Source: Acidobacteriota bacterium (lineage in GTDB: Bacteria > Acidobacteriota > Blastocatellia > RBC074). Taken from it: a stretch of 64,000 nt of DNA. The notes beneath the pieces are model-generated. The model worked only from the letters and a program-made list of their open reading frames with translations, searched no databases and was not told the DNA's origin. The stretch lies in the NCBI GenBank assembly GCA_016710075.1, contig JADJLO010000028.1, positions 1 to 64,000 of the forward strand, written 5' to 3'. Position numbers and translations under genes: made by a program. Positions 11,746 to 22,000 of the stretch are shown here, in pieces (the stretch's first letter is position 1; each line of letters begins with the position of its first letter).

Positions 11746-13317
11746 TTAATTGATGGGAATGACGAAGAAAGTCTGGAGCAGCGACTCGCTGAGGTCTTTG
11801 CCGCGAAAGCCCACCCCGCCGTATGAGAACGAATCATCCTGGAAAACTCCGACCCTGAGAGGTTTGGTTGATGGGGAGCTGGCGATGGTCATGCTGGTAT
11901 CGAACCGGGCGCCATGGGCCTCGAAGATGAAGTGAAACGAGTCGCCTTTCTTGTCAATCTTCTCGACAACAGGGCGGCTGTCCATCCATTGCAGTTTGCC
12001 GTCACGGCAGATATAAAAATTCAGAACGGGAATTTTTCCCGTCGCAGTGCTGATTTCAAAGAGGTAGTAATTATTGACATCCCTGGCCCTCACAGCCCAG
12101 GCCACTCCCTTGTCATTGGCAAAGACAACGTCAAATTCGAGCCTGAAGTCCCTGTAGGTATTGAAAGTCCGGCTGGGTTCGGTATCGAACAAGACCAGTT
12201 GATCGCCCTTGATCATTGCTCCGGAGGCGGCAAATTTCCAGGAGGATGTTGGCGGATACCATTTTCTGGCGCCCAATGAAGGCTGCCAGTCGCCTTCGGT
12301 GGAGACCGGGACGGGAATCAGGTCAGCCGTCTCTGTCGCGGGGTTTTTCGCGAGCGAAAGAGTCAGATCCTTTCTCCAATCCTGAAATCCTTCTTTCGAA
12401 ACCATTAATTTATGCTGGCCGGGAGGCAGAGAGATCGTCACATTGCCGTTGGATGGGATGATTGCCTTCTCTTCGGTACCGATGTAGACCCTTCCTCCGG
12501 GCTGTGAGTTCAGATTGAGAGTCACTTTGGCAAGATCGAGCTGTGCCGAGACGAACGTTTGTTTGCCGGGGGGCACGGGAGAGACCTCGATCTCTGAGTT
12601 TAGATCGACATACCCGTCTTTCGAGATCCGCAGCCGATGCTTTCCAACCGCGATTCTGGAAAGGGAGATACCCTGACCGTCCGACATCGCCGGGGTGATG
12701 CTGATCGCCATTTCGTCAAGGAAAACTTTCGCGCCGGCCGGCGCCCCGCCAATCCGGATCTCTCCGTACCTGGAGACCATTTTATTGAGCGCCACGAATG
12801 TTTCCGGGCGCGCCGGGTCAACCTGGATGGTGTCTGAATATGGATTGTAGTCAGGATGCTCGATCGTGATCCTGTATTTGCCGGGAAGAAGATTGATCAG
12901 GTTGAGACTTCCGTCCAGATCTTTAACCGTCTCTTTTATCGCCGGCGCTTTTTTCTGATCCGCCGCGGACAGAGCGTTGAGAGTGACCGAGGCTGAAGGA
13001 ATGGCCACAACGCTCAGATATCCTTTGTCGGCTTTGGTGACTACTTTGACGAATTCGGTTTTAGTGATGACCTTGACTCGTTCGCTCTCGGGGACGGTGC
13101 GGTCAGTCCTTTTCGGGCCTACGACATCGCGCGAATCAGATTTGCCGGTGTTTTTGCTTCGATCGCTGCGCTTTTGCGCAAAGCCTTGATGTGGAAGCCC
13201 GATCACAAGGCCGAGGGCCATCAGTTGCACGAGGGCCGCAACCCAGCTCCGACCCGCCATTCTACAGCCTGCAATTGCGGCGCAATCATCAGATGTTTGA
13301 ATCATTCCACGTCTCAT
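11746..13317 (-). CDS. PEGA-domain secreted protein
   Basis: Exported protein with a hydrophobic segment (VAALVQLMALGLVIGLPHQGFA) followed by a charged linker, then three PEGA-like beta repeats (for example GEIRIGGAPAGAKVFLDE and VTLNLNSQPGGRVYIGTEEKA). A C-terminal concanavalin-like beta region of about 180 residues may bind a ligand. The ATG at 13317 overlaps the TGA stop of the upstream kinase gene as ATGA, which suggests translational coupling, so this start is preferred over the more upstream in-frame one. ATG 13305 or 13260 would give a shorter signal peptide. PEGA domains are common in surface or cell-envelope proteins and often accompany Ser/Thr kinases. The ligand or enzymatic role is unknown. 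Confidence 0.85.
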   Translation of the reverse strand: MRRGMIQTSDDCAAIAGCRMAGRSWVAALVQLMALGLVIGLPHQGFAQKRSDRSKNTGKSDSRDVVGPKRTDRTVPESERVKVITKTEFVKVVTKADKGYLSVVAIPSASVTLNALSAADQKKAPAIKETVKDLDGSLNLINLLPGKYRITIEHPDYNPYSDTIQVDPARPETFVALNKMVSRYGEIRIGGAPAGAKVFLDEMAISITPAMSDGQGISLSRIAVGKHRLRISKDGYVDLNSEIEVSPVPPGKQTFVSAQLDLAKVTLNLNSQPGGRVYIGTEEKAIIPSNGNVTISLPPGQHKLMVSKEGFQDWRKDLTLSLAKNPATETADLIPVPVSTEGDWQPSLGARKWYPPTSSWKFAASGAMIKGDQLVLFDTEPSRTFNTYRDFRLEFDVVFANDKGVAWAVRARDVNNYYLFEISTATGKIPVLNFYICRDGKLQWMDSRPVVEKIDKKGDSFHFIFEAHGARFDTSMTIASSPSTKPLRVGVFQDDSFSYGGVGFRGKDLSESLLQTFFVIPIN

Positions 13318-15353
13318 TGTCGCTCGACGTCTTTGGCGCACCTGAATCCGACCCTCAGTATCTGATCATCGGGTATTTCAGTCGGGAAATCGGCCCATCG
13401 ATAAGTGTTGGTGCTCTTGTCGGGCGCATCCAGGAAGTTGCCGCCGCGATAGACTCTGAACCGCTGATCCGCGGCGGCGCCGTATTTCTCTGTGTAATAG
13501 TCCTGAACCCATTCGCTGACATTGCCGGCCATGTCGAAGACTCCAAACTGAGAGACATCCATCTCGAAGCTGCGAACCGGAGACGGTTTGGTCTGTCCCT
13601 TGCGATCAACATTGGCGTAACCTGCCTGCCACTGGTTGCCCCACGGGTAGAGCAAGGCCTTACTGCCTCCCCTGGCTGCGTACTCCCATTCCGCTTCAGT
13701 GGCCAGCCTTTTGTTCGCCCACCTGGCATAGGACGTCGCATCGTTCCATGTGACGAAGGTTACCGGCAACCTGGCTTCATCAGGCGGGTACGACCCGTTA
13801 AACTTCCAGTTCTTCGGAATTGAGCGCCCGGTGGCTTCAACGAACCTCTTGTAGTCCTGGTTGGTCACTTCATGAATATCGATGAAGTATGGCTTGACCT
13901 CGACTTCGTGGGCAGGACCTTCGTCGGCAGATCCGTCATTGCGGCCCATGGTAAACTTTCCGCCAGGGATGTAGACCATTCCTTCCGGCGCCTTGGGCGT
14001 TTGAGTGACGGGATTCGTCGGCCCTGTCTTCTGACTGAAATAGTAAATAATTACACCGGCCACACAGGCCAGGACGATCCCGGCGATAACGATTAATCCG
14101 GTTCGGGATTTTTTTGCACGGGCTTCGGTTGCTGTCACGGGGCCTGAGCCGGCCGATCTATCGCTGGTCGGCACATTGCCGGCGTTTGGAGTCGGCCGTT
14201 TACCCATGAGTCTGGTTGTCTGGTCATCCGCGCTGGAGCCTTTTTGAGCCAGTGCTGAAGTCTTTCTGCCGCCCGGCTTTGACGACCAATCCTCTGATTG
14301 CGATGGAAACTGGCCGCTATCTTCATTATTAGTATTTATGGAAGATATGTCCCCGGTGGCTTTGTAAGGCATGCTCAACAGAGGATCCGCCGGTATCAGT
14401 GACCCGCTTTCGCCGATTATCTCGACTGCCCGCCTCAACTCGGCGCTTAACTGGATAGCCGAGGACTGCCGGCGCTCGGGTTCCTTTTCGAGCGCGCGCA
14501 TGATCACCTCTGCGATGGGCACCGGCACGTGTGGAGAAAGTTCCAGAATCGGACGCGGCTGCAAATGCAACTGGTTGTATACGATCTGCAGCGTGGATTC
14601 CCCGTCAAACGGGACCTCTCCCGTGAGCATTTCGTAAATGAGTATTCCGATGCTGTAGATGTCCGATTTGGGATCCAGATGCTTGCCCTGGCATTGTTCG
14701 GGCGACATATATTGCGGAGTGCCGATAATTGTCCCGGCCTGCGTCAGGAAATTATCCGTCTTCGTTTCCCGCAGCTTGGCGATCCCGAAATCGAGAACCT
14801 TGACCCGCTCAATATTGTTGATGCCCTCGATCAGTATGTTATCCGGCTTGAGATCCCTGTGAATCACCCCTCCGCGATGCGCTGCTTCAACTGCTCCGCA
14901 AACCTGACTGGCTATATTGACGGTCCGGATGTAATCGAGTTTCCCTTCTTTACGAATGATGCTGCGCAGCGATTGCCCTCGCACCAGCTCCATTGTCAGG
15001 TAGACAACTCGTTCATTCGTCACTCCGAAATCGGTTACTTTTACGGCATTCGGATGATGGATTCTTCCCGCCGCCTTGGCTTCGAGGCGGAAGCGCTTGA
15101 TTGCCGTCTGGTCGGCTACGAATTCAGGTCTGAGCAGCTTGACCGCGACTTCACTGTCCAGATGAACGTGCGTGGCTCGATAAACGTTTCCCATGCCGCC
15201 TTCGCCGATCAGACTCTCCAACCTGTAGCGTCCATCGAGAACTGTTCCAATCATCGGGTCGAGCTCGACGAGCGGACTCCCGTCATTCAGGCAGAATGAG
15301 AGATTGCCTGGATAGGTCTCACCGCAATGATTGCACTTCTTCTGGTCCGCCAT
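13314..15353 (-). CDS. Ser/Thr protein kinase fused to formylglycine-enzyme-like domain
   Basis: 679 residues. A zinc ribbon (CNHCGETYPGNLSFC) at the N-terminus is followed by a complete Hanks-type kinase (about 42-305: GEGGMGNVY, HRDLKPDN, DFG, MSPEQ, an SDIYS motif), then a low-complexity linker, one membrane helix (about 415-440, LIVIAGIVLACVAGVIIYYF) and a periplasmic FGE-sulfatase/SUMF1-like domain (about 455-675, MVYIPGGKFTMG, EVTNQDYKRFVEATG, WEYAARGG). The kinase would act in the cytoplasm and the FGE-like domain outside. Such domains in signalling proteins may bind ligand rather than oxidise cysteine. It precedes and probably couples to the PEGA gene through an ATGA overlap. No strong ribosome site is seen before the ATG at 15353. 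Confidence 0.93.
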   Translation of the reverse strand: MADQKKCNHCGETYPGNLSFCLNDGSPLVELDPMIGTVLDGRYRLESLIGEGGMGNVYRATHVHLDSEVAVKLLRPEFVADQTAIKRFRLEAKAAGRIHHPNAVKVTDFGVTNERVVYLTMELVRGQSLRSIIRKEGKLDYIRTVNIASQVCGAVEAAHRGGVIHRDLKPDNILIEGINNIERVKVLDFGIAKLRETKTDNFLTQAGTIIGTPQYMSPEQCQGKHLDPKSDIYSIGILIYEMLTGEVPFDGESTLQIVYNQLHLQPRPILELSPHVPVPIAEVIMRALEKEPERRQSSAIQLSAELRRAVEIIGESGSLIPADPLLSMPYKATGDISSINTNNEDSGQFPSQSEDWSSKPGGRKTSALAQKGSSADDQTTRLMGKRPTPNAGNVPTSDRSAGSGPVTATEARAKKSRTGLIVIAGIVLACVAGVIIYYFSQKTGPTNPVTQTPKAPEGMVYIPGGKFTMGRNDGSADEGPAHEVEVKPYFIDIHEVTNQDYKRFVEATGRSIPKNWKFNGSYPPDEARLPVTFVTWNDATSYARWANKRLATEAEWEYAARGGSKALLYPWGNQWQAGYANVDRKGQTKPSPVRSFEMDVSQFGVFDMAGNVSEWVQDYYTEKYGAAADQRFRVYRGGNFLDAPDKSTNTYRWADFPTEIPDDQILRVGFRCAKDVERQ

Positions 15354-15524
15354 GCTTCTGATAAATCAATTAAATCAATACGTTGATTGACGAAAAACTG
15401 TATGGTTGCCGGCAAATTAACCTAACATTTATCCTGCAAGCCAGTTGAGATGTCAAGGCAGGGTATCAGGACCTCAGTTGCGGAAAGTGTAAAGTTTCTG
15501 ATGCAAATGGACCTGGCAGCTAAC

Positions 15525-15652
15525 ATTGGCTAACGAGCTGGGGCGCAGGCGTCCCGCCTGCGATTAATCGCAAAAGACAAAATCGTAAACCTCAATTGAC
15601 TCAGTTGCCGATACACGCAGGCGGGACGCCTGCGCCAGCTCGTATGGCCAAT
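15525..15652. repeat. Twin-palindrome (REPIN-like) element
   Basis: Two inverted arms, about 15525-15563 and 15614-15652, each contain GCAGGCG TCC CGCCTGC, itself a hairpin. The flanks ACGAGCTGG and CCAGCTCGT, and further out CATTGGC and GCCAATG, also pair across the element. The loop is about 50 unique bases. The same core occurs at 50951-51067. No RAYT transposase is in the window. Confidence 0.88.
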
Positions 15653-15782
15653 GCCCCGATTCTGATCAGGATAAGTTTACTTCCAGATCGCATCAAACTT
15701 GCGCACCCCACGGAGTCAGCCTGCATTCAAGTATCATCGTCTCGTCAGTTCAGGCTTTAAATTTTCCGCTTTAAACTGCGCC

Positions 15783-18700
15783 TCAATTGCCGGGGTCTTC
15801 CGACGTGTCGTATCTCTTTGTGATGGCGAGATCGGAATCGAGATGTCCGGAAGATCCGCCAGTCGAACCCAGGCAGAATCGAATTGCCGGGATCAGTTCC
15901 TTGCGCATTTCGGCAACTGAATCGAAGCGTTTCTCTTTTTCAACCGCCAGGCATTTTTGTAATACCGCGTCCAGACGCTTCATCTCCACGGAAGAGCCGG
16001 GGAGATGAAAAGGCCTGCTCATCATCGTGGTGATCAATTCCTGGAATGTTTTTCCGGAGAAAGGTCTGCGTCCGGTCAATGTTTTGATGACGATCACTCC
16101 CAGCGAAAATATGTCGCTGCGTTGATCGACATCGCCTCCGGTCAATTGTTCTGGGGACATATAACCGAAGGTTCCCAGCACTGTGCCGGGAGTGGTGATC
16201 GAGTGGCTGGTCGTCTCAGACGATGTTTCAATCTGAGTGATCTTGGCTATTCCGAAATCAAGTATCTTGACGACGGGCTTCGCCTCTTTGTTGGCTGTTG
16301 CCGCCTCTGAAGATTCCTGATCTTCGAGGATGAAAATATTGTCGGGTTTGAGATCCCTGTGGATGATTCCAGCCTCGTGGGCGGCCTCCATGGCGCTCAA
16401 TATCTGGTCGAAGAGGTCTGCCGCGGCATCAGGTTCGAGATAGATTACATTTCTGAGTCTTTCGCCCAGCGTGACCCCCTTGAGCAATTCCATGACCAGG
16501 TAGGCGCCTTCAGTACTCAGCGCGCCATAATCGTAAACCCTGACGACGTTGGGATGGTTGAGTCGCGCCGAGGCCTGGGCCTCGCGCTGGAAACGGCGCT
16601 GAGCCTCCTGATTACCGAAAAAGCTGCTGCCCAGTATTTTAACGGCGACGCCGCGGTTGAGTCTGAGATCGGAGGCTTCGTAAACGGCACCCATTCCTCC
16701 TCTGCCGATCAGTTTGTTCAACTTGTATCTGCCTTCGACGGTTCGTTCGACCGGCAGGCTCAATTGTAATTCGGTCTGGTCATCGGGGCAGATTTTCTCA
16801 GAGCTGTCGTAGCACCGGTCGCATTTCGGGCATTCTTTGAGGAGGTTGATCTTCCTCTGCTCGACTCGCGAAAGCACCTCGTGTTGAATCCTGCGGTCAC
16901 GGGCCACGCGCTCCTTCAACCGGACATTTTCGTAAACGATGGCGATCTGGTCGGCCAGGCTGTCGAGAAGCTGACGATCGCTTCCCGAGTAAGGCGCCTC
17001 GGATTTCTTGGGTCCCAGCAACAGCAGGCCCGTCAGCCGGTGGTCGGAGCCGTTCATCGGGACGATCAGGCTCGTGCCCATGCTGGCAAGCCAATCAAGT
17101 TCCTGCTGCGGGAGTTTTGCCCTGGCAGGCAGGGGAAAGTCCAGCGATCTTCTGTGATGCTCCATGACGCGCAAGAGCTCATACTCTTCGGGGATGCGCA
17201 ACTCTCTTCCCGTCCCACCGGTTGAATACCCAAGCGAGAGATCTCGCTTGTCCTCCTCAAGGTAGAACATGTACAGATGCTCGGGGTGCAGCGCCTCCTC
17301 AACTTTCTGACTGACCAGACGCGCCATCCCCGACATCGAATCGAGCTCCCTTACTTCTTCGCTCAGCTCGCGCAAGATCTTGTCCTGCTGGTAGGCCTCA
17401 CGGAAAAACCGGCGGTCGATCCACTCCTGTATCCGGGTGCGAAAAATAAGGCCAATCCCTGCCGCAATGATCAGCATCAGGTACGCGGGCTTGTCGTATA
17501 AAAGGTAGGTCAGCAGTTCCCTCAGCGAACGGTCTGATTTAGTGACGACAACATATAAAACTGCGATGATCGGGAGGGCGAGAAACAAGCGAAGTGCATT
17601 CCGGGCCAGCAGGTACTGAACGCTGCGGCGGATGACAACCTGAATGTCATAGACCTGCCGGTTGAGAATGGCATATCCCCAACTGATCGGCACCAGTATC
17701 ATTGCAATTGCAGATGCCAACCTGAGCGTCTCAATTACCGCGCCGTTGGCAAACGATTCATACCCGGCGGCGGCGGAGATACGTGCAATCACGGCAACTG
17801 CCGTCTGGGGAAGCACCGGCATCATCGAGCCGTAAAGCACCATCCTCACACGGCGGCGCTGATCGGGCTGCCTGACCACGTGGTTATTTCGAACCAGCAC
17901 CGCACTGATCGACACCAGGCAGACTATCCAGTACCAGTTGTTAATCTGACCAAAAATTGTTTCGGCCCCATAATAATCGCTTCGAAATTGAATGGCGGAG
18001 CTGCTTTGTGCAGCCGTGGTAATAACGAATCTGTTGAGAAACATGACCGCGCCCGAAAAGTAGAGCAGCCATTGGAGAATCGTCCAGAAACGTCCTTTCG
18101 GGATGCCATCCTGAAACCTGTAAGAAGAATGGTACGCGATCGGGCCGAACCAGATAGCTCCCTGAATCAGAATGAAGAAATACGCAGCCAGATTCTCGGC
18201 CTGGCTGAACATCCCCATGATCGGGATAATCGTAAAGGTAATCGCCTGATGAGCAATCATCAGAAAGGCGAAGGCGCCGAGGCGGGCGAGCTTGTCGCCT
18301 GGCTTGAAAAGACCGATCAGCAGCGCAACAATCACGCAGGCAAGATATCGCGGAAAATAGGCGATGGTTCTCTTCAGTCTTAAATTTAGAACGGCCGGAG
18401 ATGCCGCGTACTGTTCATTGCTGATGCTGACGTCCTGTTCGATTCCTTGGCGCTCGATCTTCAGGGAGTGGCTGCTGCCTTTGAGAAAAGAGCTTTGCCA
18501 TGAGAGTTGCGTTATGCGGCTGAATCGCGCATCTCCATTGATCGCCAGGATACTGTCGCCCTTCTGCAGCTTTCCCGCCGCAGGGCCACCCGGGTCGACA
18601 TCAGCGATGACAACGCCGCGCGATGTGGGATTGGTCGTATACCCGTATTGATCGAGCCTGTGATATTTGAAGATCGTCGAGACGGCGAAGACACCGAATC

Positions 18701-18785
18701 CAATGAACCCCAGGGCTGCGACGATGATAAACCAGAAGAACCAGGGCCTCTGTTTAAAGGATCCTGGAGTAGCATCCTCCGTCAT
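15783..18785 (-). CDS. Membrane Ser/Thr kinase with PDZ, multi-TM, GAF-like and zinc-ribbon regions
   Basis: About 1,000 residues. In order: an N-terminal membrane helix (FFWFIIVAALGFIGFG), a PDZ-like domain (GGPAAGKLQKGDSILAINGD), about eight membrane helices, a GAF-like sensor region (about 500-660), a zinc ribbon (CPKCDRCYDSSEKICPDD) and a complete kinase at the C-terminus (GRGGMGAVYEA, HRDLKPDN, DFG, MSPEQLTGG, RSDIFSLGV). The PDZ loop is probably outside, sensing envelope events that the kinase passes on. In-frame starts are TTG 18869, ATG 18818 and ATG 18785. None has a clear ribosome site; 18785 is used because the protein then begins just before the first helix. It lies upstream of a second kinase on the same strand. 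Targets are unknown. Confidence 0.88.
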   Translation of the reverse strand: MTEDATPGSFKQRPWFFWFIIVAALGFIGFGVFAVSTIFKYHRLDQYGYTTNPTSRGVVIADVDPGGPAAGKLQKGDSILAINGDARFSRITQLSWQSSFLKGSSHSLKIERQGIEQDVSISNEQYAASPAVLNLRLKRTIAYFPRYLACVIVALLIGLFKPGDKLARLGAFAFLMIAHQAITFTIIPIMGMFSQAENLAAYFFILIQGAIWFGPIAYHSSYRFQDGIPKGRFWTILQWLLYFSGAVMFLNRFVITTAAQSSSAIQFRSDYYGAETIFGQINNWYWIVCLVSISAVLVRNNHVVRQPDQRRRVRMVLYGSMMPVLPQTAVAVIARISAAAGYESFANGAVIETLRLASAIAMILVPISWGYAILNRQVYDIQVVIRRSVQYLLARNALRLFLALPIIAVLYVVVTKSDRSLRELLTYLLYDKPAYLMLIIAAGIGLIFRTRIQEWIDRRFFREAYQQDKILRELSEEVRELDSMSGMARLVSQKVEEALHPEHLYMFYLEEDKRDLSLGYSTGGTGRELRIPEEYELLRVMEHHRRSLDFPLPARAKLPQQELDWLASMGTSLIVPMNGSDHRLTGLLLLGPKKSEAPYSGSDRQLLDSLADQIAIVYENVRLKERVARDRRIQHEVLSRVEQRKINLLKECPKCDRCYDSSEKICPDDQTELQLSLPVERTVEGRYKLNKLIGRGGMGAVYEASDLRLNRGVAVKILGSSFFGNQEAQRRFQREAQASARLNHPNVVRVYDYGALSTEGAYLVMELLKGVTLGERLRNVIYLEPDAAADLFDQILSAMEAAHEAGIIHRDLKPDNIFILEDQESSEAATANKEAKPVVKILDFGIAKITQIETSSETTSHSITTPGTVLGTFGYMSPEQLTGGDVDQRSDIFSLGVIVIKTLTGRRPFSGKTFQELITTMMSRPFHLPGSSVEMKRLDAVLQKCLAVEKEKRFDSVAEMRKELIPAIRFCLGSTGGSSGHLDSDLAITKRYDTSEDPGN

Positions 18786-18967
18786 TTTCAATTCGTTATC
18801 TTTGTAATTCAATCTCATCTGAGGAAGTCTAAACTTAACTTTAAGATGTTTAAAGTTTACTGATATCAACTGATTTTGTGGTTGTTGATTGCGAAGGCTG
18901 TATCGGGGGAGCCTGCATATCAGCCGTCGGCTCCTGTTCGATAAACCACGAAATCCGATCGTATCAG

Positions 18968-19033
18968 AGAAAATTTAAAGTCAGTGATTCCAGTTTACCC
19001 ACGTCTTTGAACTTTAAATTTTAGCCTTTAAAC
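18968..19033. repeat. Degenerate AGTTTAA-type repeat
   Basis: AATTTAAAGT at about 18971-18980 and the reverse-complement tract TTTGAACTTTAAATTTTAG at 19006-19024, followed by CCTTTAAACT, look like a decayed copy of the AGTTTAA inverted element. It is downstream of the RND gene and upstream of the kinase gene. Confidence 0.45.
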
Positions 19034-19059
19034 TCATACAGTATCTTTCCGGAATGGGG

Positions 19060-22000
19060 TTAATTCAAGGGTCTGGTGGTCAGTGGTTTTGTCGATAACG
19101 GGGTTGTCTTGTTGCCGCCGGTCTCGTTTTCGAGGCCTTCCCATTTGATCAATTTCAGATCGAGGACGAAGATCGCATAAAGTGCGGGCACCAGCAGTTT
19201 TGTGACATAGTTAGCCAGCAGCAGTCCGCCGATCTGAGCGTAGCAGAGAGCCTCCCACAATGGCCCGCCATTTCTCGCCAGCGGGATGAGGCCGAAGATG
19301 GTCGCGCCGACCGTGATCATTACCGGTCGCAGTCGCGCGATGCCCGCGTCAAGCAGGGCTTCGCGCAGCGGCTCCCCTTCGTTGTGTTTCTCCTCGACGA
19401 AATCGAACAGGACGATTACGTGGGAGACGATCACTCCAATCAGGCTGGCAATTCCCAGAAAGGCGATGAAGCCGAACGGGGCGCCCATGATCGCCAGTGC
19501 GGCGAAGGCGCCGACCATGCCAAAGGGGATCGCAGAAAATACCAGCAGCGGCTTGATTGCGTGTTTGAACTGGATGACCAGAGCCAGGAAAATGCCAATG
19601 ATTGAAATCACCATGACCAGGGCAAGGTCACGGAATCCTTTCAGCCGCTGTTCGCGTTCTCCGCCAATGCCGATCTTGTAGCCGGGTGGCAGATTCTTTT
19701 CAAATTTATCGAGTTTTTCCCGGGCGGCATTAAAGACCTGCGACGGAAGGACGCCGCTAACGGGGTAGCAGGCGACGGTGATGGTTCTGAACTGATTTCG
19801 GCGACGGATCTTTTCCGATTGCAACTGGTAGTCGATCTGGGAAATCTGGCGCAGCGGCGCCTTTGCGGGGCTTTGCAGCGAATAGACATACAAATTCTGG
19901 ATGTCGGAGAGTCTGGCCCTCTCTTCCACCCGGAGCTGGACGACAATCGGTATCTGTTGCTTGCCCTCGCGCAGGCTCGTCACCTCGAAGCCGCTGATTC
20001 CGACAGCGGATGAAGCTGCGACATCGAGGTTTGAAATGCCTGCCAGATTGGCTCGATCAGATTCGACCTCCAGATTGGCGACGAAGCTTTCTGCTCCCCA
20101 GTCGTCGCGCACCCGCGCAGCTTCGGGGATTGACCTGAAAATTTCCTTGACCTCGTCGGCGAGTGAACGCAGCGTCCCGATGTCCAGGCCCGAGATCCGC
20201 ACTTCGACGGGCGCATCGATGGCGCGGCTGGTTTCCAACTGGCGAACATCAATCCGCGCGCCCGGTACCTTTGAAGATAGAGCATCCTGCAAGGGCGCCA
20301 CCAGTTTTCCGGTGTCGCGCTTGTCATTCATCCTGATGATGACCTGGGCGTAATTCAATTGCCTGTGTTCGGGCGCCACGGAAAACCAGAACCGGGGGCC
20401 GCCCCCGCCGACAAAACTCGTAATCGATTGAAGCACTACCTTCGGCTTGCCGTCCTTGCCCGGGTGCTCGCGGCCATAGCTTTCAGTAACTTCGCGGACT
20501 ACGGCTTCGGCTCTGATCGCCGCCTCATTCGTCGCCGAAAGCGGCGCATCTTCAGGCAGCCAGACATTCAAATAAGAGAGATATGAAAGATCCTTCGGAA
20601 AGAACTCCGTCTTGAGCTGGGCTAGAAATACTCCGCCCGCAAGCAGAAAGAGCAGTGAAGCCGCCAGCACTTTCCAGCGATGATTGAGCGACCACATCCC
20701 GATTTTGTAGTAGACCCCGGAAAACCCGCGAGTTCGCATCTCCTCAATTGTCCGCTCGGGTTTTTTGCTCGGGCGCAGCAGATAATAAGCCAGGAAGGGA
20801 ATGAAGCTCATCGATACGATGCGCGAGGCGATCAGCGAGCAGGTGATGACAACCGGCAAGCTCCAGATGAAAGTGCCTGTGCTTCCCGATACCAGCAGGA
20901 GCGGCAGGTAGGCCACGATGTTGGTGATCGTCGCGTAAAGAATGGCTTCGGCCAGTTTGCTCGGGCCGAGCCACGCCGCGACGCTGATCGGCCGTCCTCC
21001 GGCCATCTCGCGTTTTATGGCGTCGCTTGCGACCACCGGGTCATCCACCAGCAGCCCGAGCGCGAGAATCAGCGAAGCGATCGAGACCTGCTGTAAATCC
21101 ACTCCCAGCAAATGCATCATTCCGAATGTCATCGCCAGCGTCAGTGGAATCGATAATGCCACCAGCAGCGCCGAACGCCATTCCCTGAAGCCGAAGAGCG
21201 CCACCAACACCACCAGGACTATGGCTTCGAGCAGGCTGCGAGTGAAAAGTTCTATGTTCTCCTCGACCTGCTGCGGCTGATCCGATGTCCGCGCCATGAT
21301 CAGATCGTCAGGCAGAATGTGCTTGAGGCCGCCGAGCGCCTCATCGACCGCTACTCCAAATCCGGCGATCTGCTCACCGGGGCGCATCTGTACCGACAGC
21401 GTGATGGCGCGCGATCTTTGAGTCCTTCCTTGCGCGTCTCGCCAGACATAATAATTGAGGTAGCGCGGAGGATTTTCATAGCCGCGACTGATATCGGCCA
21501 TATCGCGCAGATAGACGGGCGATCCGGTCGGCGAGGTAGTGACCAGCACGTCGCCGATCTCCCGATCGTTCTTGAATTCGCCGGAAGGATTGATCCCCAG
21601 ATTCTTTCCCTTGACCTCCAACTGGCCGCCAGGGAGAGTGATGTTGCGCGCTCGCAGCGCCATTCCCAGCTTCGACGGCTGGATGCCATAGCCGGCCAGG
21701 CGCTCCTGCGAATATTCGATAAAGATGTTTTCCTTGAGAACCCCGGATCGCGCAACCTTCGAGACCATTGGCACGGTTTGCAGCGTGCGCATGATCAGGT
21801 CGGTGAAATCGTCGAGTTCGCGGTAGCTGTAACGGTCGCCCGCAACCGCCCGCAACCGGTCCGCCGTCTCGCCCGTATTTCGAATCACCACCGGCTGCTG
21901 GACGTCAACCTGAAAACCGGTGGCATGCAGGCTTTCATCGATGAATTTCTGCGCCAGCGTCAGGATCGCCTTGTCATCCATCTCACCCGAAAGATCGAGC

